Source of the DNA: Geosiphon pyriformis
Lineage: Eukaryota > Glomeromycota > Glomeromycetes > Archaeosporales > Geosiphonaceae
NCBI GenBank assembly: GCA_016748015.1
Contig: JAAOMT010000003.1
Coordinates: forward strand, 1,163,187 to 1,227,186
Direction of reading: 5' to 3'
Length of the DNA stretch: 64,000 nucleotides
A model generated the notes under the pieces. The model made no database searches, was not told the DNA's origin, and saw only the letters and a program-made list of their open reading frames with translations. Position 1 is the stretch's first letter. Every line of letters starts with the position of its first letter. Position numbers and translations under genes: made by a program. This document shows, one piece after another, positions 1 to 10,400 of the stretch.

Positions 1-4
1 ATGC

Positions 5-972
5 TGTTACTGGAAGTTTTTGGTCTCTTTTCTTAATGGTTGTTGATGTCTGTTTGCTGTAAATTCACATTTTCTGGATGTGGTTGAACTTCTAGTAGCT
101 GAATTTATCTTTAAATTATCTTTTATAATTTGAACTGCTGGGCTTATAAGTAGAATGGCCAATTCCGTGCCAGTTACTTTGTGTAGTTATGTTGTAGTAA
201 ACGTCAACTTTTTTTCAGGAATTGCTCATCTGGAAGCTCACTAAAAATGTGTAGTTACTTTGCTGTAAAAGTCAACTCTTCTACAGAAATTTTGTCTGTA
301 AGCTACCCTAATGATTGTAATAAGAAAAGAAAAGAAAAATAAAAGAAATGTAAAAGAAATAAAATTTTATCAAGGGAAACGTTTTCTATCCAGGCCTGAA
401 GTCACTAACAGTTTACTGAAATTGGTAGCTAATCAATTTCAAAATGTTAGTTGGATTTGGAGATTTTCCAAGTGCAATAATTAAAGAATTTGGTTTTTTG
501 AATTATTTGATATTTATTTCTTTTTGTGTGTATAGGAATGGTTCTAAATGATAAATCTAAAGTAAGATACATTTTCTCGAAAAGAGAAGCTCTTCTTTTA
601 TACAACTTGTTGTAGTACTAGTCTATAAACTTGAACTTTTTTTTTTACTGTGGTTTCAATAAACTAAAGATACCTTTCAGCGAACTTACAAGTTATTTCT
701 ATAAACTATTGAATATTTCGGTGAACTATTAATTATTTCGGCAAATTTCTACAAATTTCAGCAAACTCTTGAATATTAAATGATTTAGGGTATTGTGTAA
801 TTTGATCATTCTAATTTCTATAGTACAAATTGGGTTATTAATTGATTGATAATATTCGATAATTTGATTAAATAATAAGTGATAATTTGAATGCTAATAT
901 ATGCTAATTTAATGGTAGAAATTATAAAGGTAATATTATGTTAATTAATATCTCAAGTTTTGGTTGGTAATA
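5..972 (-). repeat. 3' LTR of element A
   Basis: It is 968 bp long and aligns end to end, without length difference, to the repeat at 8825-9792. Ends are of the TGTTAC...GTAACA type; the inner end here has decayed to TAATA. A TATAAAAG box lies on the minus strand at about 595-602. Differences from the partner LTR are nearly all transitions. Confidence 0.92.
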
Positions 973-985
973 TAACCTTCTTCTC
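973..985 (-). other. Polypurine tract of element A
   Basis: The minus strand reads GAGAAGAAGGTTA directly before the 3' LTR, the expected place of the plus-strand primer. Confidence 0.5.
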
Positions 986-1660
986 AAGACTGAGCTCCGT
1001 CAAAGTCCAAGTATTGTCTGCACATTCCAGATAGTAATCTAAAATTACTGAAGAAATTTGGTCTGAAAATTGTTGAAATTTCAGTTCTGTGAGTTTCCTA
1101 ATGTATTAGATTTTCAGTGGTTGTAAAATTGAGTTTTATAGAACATTTTCACAGGTGTGAAATAGGTCATAAAGTTTAAGAGCTGCTTTAAGTTTGTAGC
1201 GACTGTTTGTCAGTCCAGCCATTGTCTTAAATTTGTTGTAGAGTTGTTTCTGAATGGCTTCTTTTGTGAGGTTGGCTGTTGTGAGTTCTAGTTTTTGTTC
1301 ATGCAGTGTTTTTCCAATGTGAAAATATTTATAGATTGGAGGGTATTCATTGTTTTTTTCATTAAGACACTGTTGAAGTTTTTGTTGTGGCATTTAGTGG
1401 AATGTCAATAGGTGGGAACAACAAATTTTCTCTCAAGGCAAGCTTCAAAAGTTCTGGTAAGTGAATTTCAGAATAACTTCTAGTGTTCTTTTTATAAGAG
1501 TAATAATTTCGTAATTTTGGGGATAAGGTTGTGGCTGTTTCTGTTTGAGTATAATTAATATGTTTTCCTGTAATAGTAATAGATAATTCAGGTATTGTTT
1601 TTAAAGCTAACATTAGTTTTTGGAATAATTGTTGAATGTTTTGTGGAATAGTCATTATGA
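985..1660 (-). pseudogene. Extra ORF (ORF3) after integrase, element A
   Basis: This is an unrecognised protein in the place where envelope genes sit in retroviruses. Two overlapping frames (1655-1362 and 1393-1136) and an in-frame extension past a TAA reach the polypurine tract. Shared blocks with element D are FHIGKTL against YKIGEQL, LTKEAIQKQ against FNKEAIQQ, LKAALKLYDLFHTCENVL against YKAAYRLYATFQHCPNVL, and LTELKFQQFSD against ITNQQFKDLQK. No signal peptide, membrane segment or Cys pattern is visible, so an envelope is unlikely. Confidence 0.7.
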
Positions 1661-1799
1661 TGATTTTTAAGAAACTAAAAATTTTCCTAAGTGAAATTAT
1701 TATTATTATTTTTTTGGTATGTGGATTTTATGTTATTTTTGTAAGATTGTTTCTGAGTTTTTATAGAAGAATAACTATAGTAATTAAGTGTTCAAGTTG

Positions 1800-3100
1800 G
1801 GAGGTTGTTTAATGACAACTATTAATTCCAAATTTTGGGAAATATCTTCAGGGTTAATTAAAGGAAAATGTGTACCAATTTGTGAGATTAATGGTTTAGG
1901 ATGTATTTTAGAGTGATAATGTTTCAATCGATCTCCATGTGCAACTTTTGCTAGTATTTTCCCATCAAGTCTTAACTTGTATGATCCATTTCTTAAGATT
2001 TCATGAACAAAGAATGGTCTATCTTATTTATGTTCAAATTTTCCACTCTATTGTTTTTCAGTCTTAGTTTGGTATAAAAGAACTTTATTTCCAACTTTAA
2101 ATTTGTTTGTAACTGGTGACAGTTTGTTATCATGTCTCTCTTTTTGTTGGGTTTGTGAATTTTCAATGTGAGTGGCTGCTATTTGTCTTTTTCTTTCTAA
2201 AATACTGAGAAAAGTATAAGCTCTTTGCTGAAGTGTTTCTTGTAAGTTTTTTTCTGTGATTGGTTGTACTGAGTATGTTTCTACTGTGAATTCAATTGGT
2301 AGTTTTGTTGTTCTTCCATAAGTAAGATCAAATGGTATGTGTTTTGTTGTATCTTGTTTTAGTGTTCTGTATGCTAGTAACATTGATGGAATAAAAATAT
2401 CCCATTTCTGCTCAAAATCTGTTAAAACTTTGGCTAGTGATTCACACAATGTTCTGTTGAAACGTTCTACTAATCCATTTGTCTGTGGATAGTAAGGTGA
2501 AGATAAAGGTCTTTTGACATTAAATTGTTCACAAATTTCTTGTACCAGGTTGTTCACAAAATGTGTTCCCTGATTGGATAAAAGTTCAATTGGACATCCA
2601 TGTCTACAAATAATGTCTTCATAGATAAAATTTGCTACTGATTTTGTATCTGCTCATTGAATAGCTCTGGCTTCGGGCCATTTGGTAAGATAATCTATTG
2701 CTACTGCTATGTATTGGTTTTCTTGCATAGTGATAGATAGTGGTCCGACTAAATCAATACCAACTCGGTCAAAAGGTTGTCCAACTTTGATTGAATTTAA
2801 AAATTCAGTAGGGCATGTTCCTTCTTTTTTTTAATAACTATTACAAAATTCAACATATTGATGTATGTCTCTTCTCATTCGGGGCCAAAAATAGTATTTT
2901 AGTATTCTTTGGATGGTGCTGTCTTTTCCAAAGTATGCTGATAAAGAATCTGAGTACATGTTGTATAATATAGTCTCTTTTTCATGTTCTTGTATTAATC
3001 TGAATAGTTTGTCTGGGTTTTTGAAATTTCAATGATAAATAATATTATTGTATAGGAAATATTGTCTGGCTTGTTGTTGTAATTAATGGTTTTCATCTGA
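1800..3100 (-). pseudogene. Integrase with GPY/F tail (element A)
   Basis: This is a DDE integrase. The zinc-binding HHCC region is at about 2870-2800. The core shows GIDLVGPLSI with the first Asp and GLVERFNRTLCE with the Glu; the middle Asp has become Asn (LLSNQGTHF, where D keeps SDQG). The open part is 2557-2048. The GPY/F-like end (PFFVHEILRNGSYKLRL) follows at about 2040-1950. Several TAA/TAG stops interrupt it. Confidence 0.85.
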
Positions 3101-3199
3101 AGACCAATCTGTTGGGATTGTTAATGTCTTCAAATATTGTTTGAGATTGTTGTAGTCTTTTGAATTCATTGTTTGTTGGTTATTAAGTTGGTTAAGTTG

Positions 3200-3899
3200 A
3201 ATGTTAATTTGTGTTCTCTAATCTTGTCTCATTTTGGAAAGGCAGTCAACATTGGTGTGGAGTTTTCCTGGTTTGTAATGTACTATATATTAGTAGTTTG
3301 CCAAAAATTCTGTCTATCTGGTTTGTTTTGTATTTAACTTCATGTTTTTGTTTTGTAACCATTTGAGTTCAATATTATCAGTAATAATATCAAATTCCTT
3401 TAGGTTTGAGATAAAGATCAAAGTAGTGTAAGACCCATATTACTGCTGCAGTTTCTAATTCCATTGCTGGATAGTTTTTTTTGGCTGGTTTTAGTGTTCT
3501 ACTGGTGTAAGCAATTACTCGTTCATTGCCGCTGTCATCTAATTGTGATAAGATGGTACCAAAAGTAGTATATAAAGCATCTGTGGCTAATCGGAATCGG
3601 TTACTGAAGTCTGAGTAGGCAAGAATTGAAGCTGTGATGAGCTTTTTTTTGAGTATTTTGAATGCATTTTGGTATTCTTCTGTCCACTTATATTCTGCGT
3701 TTTTAGTGTTAAGTTGGTTAAGAGGTTTTGCAATCTCTGAGAATCCTTTAATGAATTTTTGATAATAGAAAGCTAATCCAACAAATCCTCTTAATTCTGT
3801 GGTATTCTGTGGAATTTTGAAATTTTTAACAGCATTGATTTTTCCTGGATCTGGTTTAACTCCTTTTCCATTAACAATGTAACCAAGAAAAGCCAAACT
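3200..3899 (-). pseudogene. RT thumb and RNase H domain (element A)
   Basis: The long open frame 3896-3390 starts in the RT connection (FLGYIVNGKGVKPDPGKI, LRGFVGLAFYYQKF). It passes into RNase H with the first catalytic Asp in LATDALYTTFG and the Glu in AMELETAAVIW. The frame then breaks, and the end of the domain (HTNVDCLSK, like the family's NADALSR) is readable near 3240. Confidence 0.85.
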
Positions 3900-4900
3900 T
3901 GTTTTTCCAAAATGGCATTTTTCAATATTTAATTTTAATCCTGCTTTATGTAATCGTTGAAAAACTTCTCACAGGTGAATTAGATAGAGTTCAAAAGATG
4001 GTGAATAAACATCAGTGTTATCAAGGTAGACAACTACTGATTTCCAAAGAAGTCCAGTATATACAACATCCATGAGTCTCTGAAATGTTGCTGGGGCATT
4101 AGACAATCCAAAGAGCATTACATTGAATTCGTAGTTTCTTTCTTGCGTGGTAAATGCTGTTTTGGGACAGTTTTTGGGATCCATGGCAACTTGTCAGTAT
4201 CCACTTTCTAAATTCAATGTTGAGAAATATTTGGATTTTCCAAGTGCATCTAACATATCATTAATTCGAAGAAGGGGGTAGGCATCTCCAATGGTGACAT
4301 TGTTTAATTGTTTATAGTCAACGCAAAATCAAATTTTTCTATTTTTTTTTAACAAGTACTATTGGTGAAGCTCATGGGCTTATTAATGATTGGATGAGCC
4401 CATTGTTGAGCATTCTTTGGACTTCTTCTCAGATAAATTGATGGCTTTCTGGGGCAATTTGGTATGCTTGTTGTCATCTAGGTTTGGTATCTCCTGTATA
4501 GATTTGATGTTGAACCAAATCAGTTCTTCCTAAATCATTGTTGTTTTCAGCAAATATGTCTGCATGTTCTGCAATTAACTCCTTGAGCTGATTCTGTTGT
4601 TAGGGTTTTAATTGTTCCATGTTAATTCAGGATAACTTTCCAATAACAATATGGTAGTTTTTAGAGCTGGGTTTTGGATTGAATTTTGGAAGAGAATGTC
4701 CAATAATTTCCGAAAAATTTAAAACTGTTTGGGGTAATTCTTGTTGAAAGATTTTACTATAAATAATTCCAATTTCTAAATTATTTAGTAAAATGATGGG
4801 GTGATGATTAGGGTTGTAAAAAGTAACTTGGACTTTCTTCATTCCTTTTGGAAGATAAATGTTTGGGATTGAGATGCCATGTTTCATGCAAATTTGTTCA
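3900..4900 (-). pseudogene. Reverse transcriptase domain (element A)
   Basis: The RT palm is recognisable by FNVMLFGLSNAPATFQRLM and the catalytic box VVVYLDNTDVY. The second Asp of the YLDD box is Asn here (GAT to AAT), so it is inactive as well as interrupted. The open stretch 4887-4627 before it is the connector that leads into RT. In-frame stops lie at several places between 4200 and 4620. Confidence 0.85.
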
Positions 4901-4971
4901 TTGGCTTTGAAGATTTGTTAAGTAGTAGTGGGTTTTACACAGATATAAATTTTGTAATGTTCTTCAAAGAG

Positions 4972-5667
4972 TTAAATGGTTATTGGTTGTAGAAGTCTGA
5001 GAATTTGGTGAGATTCATTCTGTGTATTAAGGACTATATTAACTGGAACCATGAATTGTCCAGTTGAACCAAAATCTTGGGTTCCTCTCTTGCTTTTCCC
5101 TAATTGTTCTCTTTGATTGACTAATTGCAAACCCGAAATGTTGATTAAGGGTAAATAAATAGCTTGGGCAATCTTTTCAGTGTGTTCAATCTTGAATGGT
5201 TTGTCAGTTTCATTTTGAAGCATTACTGTAATATCTCCAGTGTATCCAGCATCAATAATTCCTCCTCTTATGTTGATTTTTTTGCTTGTTAAAGAGGATC
5301 AGAAGGTGATTTGCACCATCGTTCCTGGTGGGATTTCAAGGACAATTTTTAGATTAATTTTTGTAAAAGATTTTGGTTGAAGAATGAGGGTATTTTTCTC
5401 TGGATATCTTAGATCATATCCAGCATCAATTTCGTGGGCTTTTTCAGGCTTGATTTCTTGTCTTTTATTGTTAAAGTATTTGAATATTATGACAGGTTGG
5501 TTTTCAGTAAGATAAATAAGAGTTATTGGAACTTTTTCATCCTGTATTCCAAATTCGATTTCATGCTGGTCATCTTTAATTGGTAGTGGGATGCTAAAAG
5601 CATAGCATTCAGGACACCACTGTTCATCACAAGACATAATGCATTCTTCACATAGCCTAATGTTCAT
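4972..5667 (-). pseudogene. Zinc-ribbon plus dUTPase module in pol (element A)
   Basis: A trimeric-type dUTPase hydrolyses dUTP to dUMP and keeps uracil out of DNA. The module opens with a zinc ribbon (LCEECIMSCDEQWCPEC), then dUTPase motif 1 (HEIDAGYDL), motif 2 (SSLTSKK), motif 3 (GGIIDAGYTGDITV), motif 4 (KIAQAIYLPL) and motif 5 (RGTQDFGSTGQ). One in-frame TGA splits it just before motif 2, where family logic expects Arg (CGA to TGA). The position, after the protease and before RT, is the same in the family-2 element D, where the frame is intact. Confidence 0.85.
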
Positions 5668-5679
5668 TTGCTCTAATCA

Positions 5680-6400
5680 TTAAATTTGAGCTTCTTGGGT
5701 TGAATAAGTGTGACTTGTAATTTGGTGGTAGGCTTCTACTTCATTTTCATAATCAAATCCAGCTAATTCTATAGTGTATTCAATGTATTCTGCTTCTTTT
5801 ATTTGACAAACATCTTCTTTGGTAGCTCTATTAACTAATGTCATTGCTAAGTCAAAAATCATCTCAGCATCATGGGGGTAGTGATAAAGTTTGTTAAGAA
5901 CACTGTTGTATGCTGCATCAAAAGGTGTTCTTCTTTTGATTTTTTCTGAAATTGATAAAGCATATTGGCAGGTTTGATCGCAGACTCCTCCTCTTATTGC
6001 TACATTAATCCAATTGCATTCTTCTGGTAGCATATCTCCACAAGTCAAACAAGGGGTGTTGTCCCATTTTCCACTTCTTTTTATTAGATGGCCCCATTAT
6101 TTTCTGTGGCAAGTCTTACAGTAATAACAAGTATGATTTTCATATTCTTCTTTAGGTAAAATGCAGGCTCCCATTGATGAAAGTTTTTTGTTACAATTTC
6201 TGCATTTAAGTGGAATGTAAGGTGATTGTTTTTGTGGTTCTGGTATAGAATATCTAACTTTTTTCCATCTTCTTGATTCTTCAAAAAATTTTTGTTCTGT
6301 TTTCTTAGCCCAATTGGATGTTGATCCAAGAGCCATGTAGGTTTCAGTGAGGGGCATTTCTTTCTTTTCTTCAAATTCTAGTACTGGAGCTTTTTTTGAT
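5680..6400 (-). pseudogene. Cys-rich segment between protease and dUTPase (element A)
   Basis: This segment has no family that I recognise. It has CRNCNKKL, then HTCYYCKTCHRK, then CLTCGDMLPEECNW and GGVCDQTCQYA, so several CxxC pairs are spaced like zinc fingers. An alpha-helical stretch rich in Tyr, Ala and Glu follows. The reading frame is open for long stretches (6357-6097 and 6048-5680) with one stop between. Copy B keeps a decayed version at about 48590-49290. It could be a second nucleic-acid-binding or structural module; no function is assigned. Confidence 0.6.
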
Positions 6401-6439
6401 TGTTTTTTAAAAGTTCCACATGTAGCAGATACTATGGTG

Positions 6440-6800
6440 TGTTGTCCTTGATATGAGATTTTTAATTCTTGAGTTTCCCAATCTAAATTTGCATTGGCCT
6501 TGAGAAGCCAATCATTTCCGATGAGAGCTTAGTATTAGGGTGCATCCATGACTAGGACTTTAACTGAAATAGTGATTCCATCAATAGTGAATAGAAAATT
6601 ATTAATTTCTCCTACTGGTGTCTTCTTCATACCATCTGCTGTAATGATGACAGTTTGAGCTGGTCTGTCAACAGTTTGTTGAAGCTGTTGCATTAATTGG
6701 TAGGTGATAATACTTCTAGTAGATCCACTGTCTAATATTAAGCGAATTGGTTTTTTTTCTACTTCAGCTTCAGTATACATTGCTGTAATAGCTTTTTGTT
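6440..6800 (-). pseudogene. Aspartic protease domain (element A)
   Basis: This is the retropepsin that would cut the polyprotein. LILDSGSTRSIITYQLM carries the D-S-G catalytic motif, and ALIGNDWLLKANANLDW further on is the typical C-terminal flap-and-strand end. Two stops sit between these parts. It lies directly after gag, as in other Ty3/gypsy elements. In copy B the motif has decayed to LDNEFARS. Confidence 0.85.
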
Positions 6801-7279
6801 TGTTAACTGCTACATTGTTGAGTAGAGATGGTGATTCATTGGCTTCAAATTCAAATGGAAAGATGTCTAAAAAATTGGTATTTCAGGCAATTCTGGCTGG
6901 TGGGATAGTCTTGTTAGAAGAGTTTTGCCTTGGTGCTGTAGCTTCACTTTCAAAAAGTGCAGTTTGCTAAAAATTTGATTCCTCTGGTATTGTAAGATAA
7001 CTGGGTTGAGTGTGATAGGGTGTGGGCCTATGTTGATTCGAATTTTGAGTGGTTAATTGGTTGTTGGAATTAAATCTGTTGTTGTTTGTTGAAAAACGGT
7101 TTTGTGGTGTAAATTGATTATGTTGAATCAATTTTCTAGCTGGCACTTGATATTGTGGTGTGAATGGTTGTTGATACTGTTGTTGGATTGGTTGTAGAGC
7201 AGATTGATAATAGTAGTTTGGATATTGTGGCCTTGGTAAATATTGAGCTGGTGATGATAGATAATATAATTGTTGTGAT

Positions 7280-8800
7280 TAGGAATAATGTTGATTATTC
7301 CTCTGTTGTTGGTCTTGTTGCAATTTTCTACAATCGCATTTCCAGTGTTCTAGAATTCCACAATAATGACAATTTTGGATTTGGTTGTTGGATAGTAGTC
7401 CGAAGTTGTTTTGATTGCATTGTTGTGGGAGTTGGTATCTTTGTGGTTGTTGTAATTACTGCAGCTGCTGTTGTTGCTGTTGGTTAGTGAAGTAGTTTTC
7501 AACTTTTTTGGTTAATTGGTCAATCTTTTCTTCAGCTGCTGAACTGGTTTCTCCAATAACCAGATTAACAAATTTGGTACAGTTGGCTTCTTCTATGGCC
7601 ATTTCATAGTTTTTTGCCTGTTGAATAGCAGTGGCTAAATCTTCTGGTGCATGTGGGTGAACTTTCTTAATAAGTTTGTCTTTTAGTCCAGCAATGAATT
7701 GATCCAAAATTTGTGCATTGGAATAGTATTTATTGGTTTCCAATTGGCAAATCCTTCTAAGCAGTTTGTTGAATTTTCCAAGATAGGTCATAACTGATTC
7801 ACTTGGTTCTTGCTTGATATTTCAGAACTGATTTCGAAGGGTAATGGAAATATTATTGTCAGTGAACTGTTCTAGAAAAGCAGTTTTGAATGCTTTCTAG
7901 TTTTCTGGTGGGGCTTCCAAGTTTTCAAACCATTCGTCAGCCATTCCTTGTAAGAAATATGAAATTGCTTTTAACATTCTGACAGCATTCCAACCATTTG
8001 CATCTTCTGCTTTTGAGACTTTGTCAAGCCATTTTTGAGAACTGGTTTTGTTGTCTTCTTCTGTGAACTCAGGAATTTTTGCAATATATGTGGAGACCAT
8101 TTCTTCTTTGTTTTCTGAGTCTTCTGTTTCTTGTTCTGATTTGGTCTCTTTACTTTAATTTTCTGCTAAGTAATCAATAAGATTTGTGCTGGTTAATATT
8201 GGTTCCTGTTATTGAATAAAGCTTTTGGGTGACTGAAAATCTTCTATTCTTAAAAGCCGAATAAGTGGTGAGCTTAGTGTTTGTGGTTGAGCAAGTGAAG
8301 CTGGAAATGGTGTGATTGAGAGTGGTAATTTAAAGCTGGTTCCTTGTTCTGGAGTTTGTAAATGTTTGGCAGTGGTTTTAGGTGTATTGGGAGTAGTTCT
8401 GAGTTTTTGTTTCTTTTTTTCTTTTTCTTCTTCTGTTTCTGATTTAAAACTAAGAGAAAATTTCTGTTCTATTGGGTAATTCTCTTTATAATACTGAATG
8501 ATATTGAAGTTGAGTTCTTGGAAGTATGTTTCAAGTATTTGACTGTTAAAATCCTGAGTGTTTAGACGAGAATAATGTATTAAGCTTTCATATAAGTTGT
8601 GTCTAACTTCTGAAATATTGTAGTCTCCAAGAAGATAATTATTGATGCAATTTTTAATGTACTGGTAAAGTGTTTTCTTGAATGTTTCAATTCTGTCTGG
8701 GATGTTAAATCTCTGCTTGCAGTGGGTGTAGATTGACTAATAATACTCTAGAGTTCTTGAATCTGTTTGAGTTGTCACTTTTGAAGTTGTTGTTACTGTG
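7280..8800 (-). pseudogene. gag polyprotein with CCHC zinc knuckle (element A)
   Basis: This is the structural capsid/nucleocapsid protein. The readable parts are an acidic N-terminal region, a retrotransposon-gag core (WLDKVSKAED, FLQGMADEWFENL, then LDQFIAGLKDKL) and a Gln-rich tail. The zinc knuckle is a perfect C-x2-C-x4-H-x4-C, at about 7330-7371. Stops interrupt it, for example after EAPPEN near 7897 and inside the Gln-rich tail. Those that can be compared with a sense codon fit TGG, CAG or CGA turned to a stop by one transition. No clear start Met was found. Confidence 0.8.
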
Positions 8801-8804
8801 TTAT

Positions 8805-8822
8805 TTTTGTGAAAGAGCACCA
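8805..8822 (-). other. Primer binding site of element A
   Basis: Minus-strand TGGTGCTCTTTC lies two bases (TT) inside the 5' LTR. The TGG start would pair with a tRNA CCA end. A decayed version of the same site, with the same TT spacer, follows the 5' LTR of the family-2 element C at 31927. The tRNA was not identified. Confidence 0.65.
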
Positions 8823-8824
8823 AA

Positions 8825-9792
8825 TGTTACTGGAGGTTTTTGGTCTCTTTTCTTAATGGTTGTTGATACCTGTTTGCTGTAAATTCACGTTTTCTGGATG
8901 TGGTTGAACCTCCAGTAGCTGAATTTATCTTCAAATTATCTCCTATAATTTGAACTACTGGGCTTATAAGTGGAATGGCCAATTCCATGCCAGTTACTTT
9001 GTGTAGTTACATTGTAGTAAATGTCAACTCTTTCCCAGGAATTGCTCATCTAAAAGCTCACTAAAAATGTGTAGTTACTTTGCTGTGAAAGTTAACTTTT
9101 CTACAGGAATCTCGTCTGTAGACTACCCTAATGATTGTAATAAGAAAATAAAAGAAAAATAAAAGAAATGTAAAAGAAATAAAATTTTATCAAGGGAAAC
9201 ATTTTCTATCCAGGCCTGGAGTCACTAACAGTTTACTGAAATTGATAGCTAATCAATTTCAAAATGTTAGTTGGATTTGGAGATTTTCCAAGTACAATAA
9301 TTAAAGAATTTGGTTTTTTGAATTATTTGATATTTATTTCTTTTTGTGTGTATAGGAATGGTTCTAAATGATAAATCTAAAGTAAGATACATTTTCTCGA
9401 AAAGAGAAGCTCTTCTTTTATACAACTTGTTGTAGTACTAGTCTATAAACTTGAACTTTTTTCTTTATTATGGTTTCAATGAACTAAAGATATTTTTCGG
9501 CAAACTTACAAGTTATTTCTACAAACTATTGAATATTTCGGTGAACTATTAATTATTTCAGCAAATTTCTACAAATTTTGGCAAACTCTTGAATATTAAA
9601 TGGTTCAGGATATTATGTAATTTGATCATTCTAATTTCTATAGTACAAATTGGGTTATTAATTGATTGATAATATTCGATAATTTGATTAAATAATAAGT
9701 GATAATTTGAACGCTAATATATGCTAATTTAATGGTAAAAATTATAAGAGTAATATTATGTTAATTAATATTTCAAGTTTCGGTTGATAACA
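8825..9792 (-). repeat. 5' LTR of element A
   Basis: It is a 968-bp repeat of 5-972, bounded by TGTTAC at the left and GATAACA at the right. Because the genes read leftward, this is the promoter LTR. It ends next to a primer binding site at 8805-8822. Related, more decayed LTRs lie at 30178, 33969 and 52612. Confidence 0.92.
9415..9422 (-). promoter_or_regulatory. TATA box in the 5' LTR of element A
   Basis: TATAAAAG on the minus strand, about 370 bp into the LTR in its own sense. The same box is kept in the 3' LTR at 595-602, and TATAAAAG is also seen in the unrelated LTR of element D. It is the likely start of the element's transcript. Confidence 0.6.
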
Positions 9793-9829
9793 GTGTCTAG
9801 TTGGCTCTTTTTAGTCAAGCTATTGTTCA

Positions 9830-10400
9830 AAAATAAACTTTCTGTGTCAATTTTGGGGCTTTATGTTGAGGTGTTCCTGGCTGTTTATTTCTCTTAGGCT
9901 AATGATATTAATTCTGTGATAGCAAGGGCAGTCAATGAATTTTTATTTGTGGTTTTGGGTGGTAACTTCAATAAAGATGGCTTCCAAAGGTGTGCTAGCT
10001 TCAAAAGGTGTCTGAATCTTGGTTTGATCAATTTCTTGGATAGAAGTCTCTATGTCAAAATGTCCACATGGGCTAATTCTCAGGATATGGCTAAGATTAT
10101 TGATTTTTTGTTCATTTCTTTGAACTTGGTGAATGCTGTAGTGGATCGCAAAGTGTCTAATGTTGGTGAATTTTTTGATACTGACTATCATGCTGTTTTT
10201 GTGTCTGTGGATTTGGGTGGACTTCTGAATAAGCAGTTGAATTCTCTTTGCAAGCAAGCAAATAGAGATTGGTAGAAGTTTGATTTCAAAGGTGCTGATA
10301 AGTATAAATAGGACAATTTCAGAGATGTTACATTAGCTAATGCTGCAATGTTCTCAGATGAGTTTGCCACTTCTGCAAAGTTTTCGGATTTGAATGCAAT
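9830..10400 (+). pseudogene. LINE 1 endonuclease (EEP) C-terminal part
   Basis: LGGNFNKDGF stands for the GDFN box, and NVGEFFDTDYHAVFVSVDL for the SDH box of the exonuclease-endonuclease-phosphatase fold that nicks target DNA. LLNKQLNSLCKQANRDW then links to RT, as in LINE 2 at about 54655. The open part is 9916-10275, followed by a TAG where LINE 2 has TGT. Confidence 0.75.

Larger units (their letters stand above)
5..9792 (-). mobile_element. Ty3/gypsy LTR retrotransposon, family 1, copy A
   Basis: This is a complete but dead LTR element read on the minus strand, so the right LTR is the 5' one. Order along the element is LTR, primer binding site, gag with zinc knuckle, aspartic protease, Cys-rich segment, zinc-ribbon dUTPase, RT, RNase H, integrase with GPY/F tail, an extra ORF, polypurine tract and LTR. 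RT-RH-IN order places it in Ty3/gypsy. All genes are split by stops and frameshifts. The flanks are ATGC before and GTGT after, so there is no exact target duplication. The sequence right of the element continues in the middle of a LINE ORF, which suggests A inserted into that LINE. Confidence 0.9.

Noticed and set aside
7164-7487. Plus-strand 107-codon ORF rich in Val and Asn
   Set aside because: It is the antisense of the Gln-rich tail and zinc knuckle of gag.
1-9792. In-frame TAG/TGA/TAA in the elements as recoding or a variant genetic code
   Set aside because: All three stop codons occur, always where one transition explains them, and the six host genes use the standard code.
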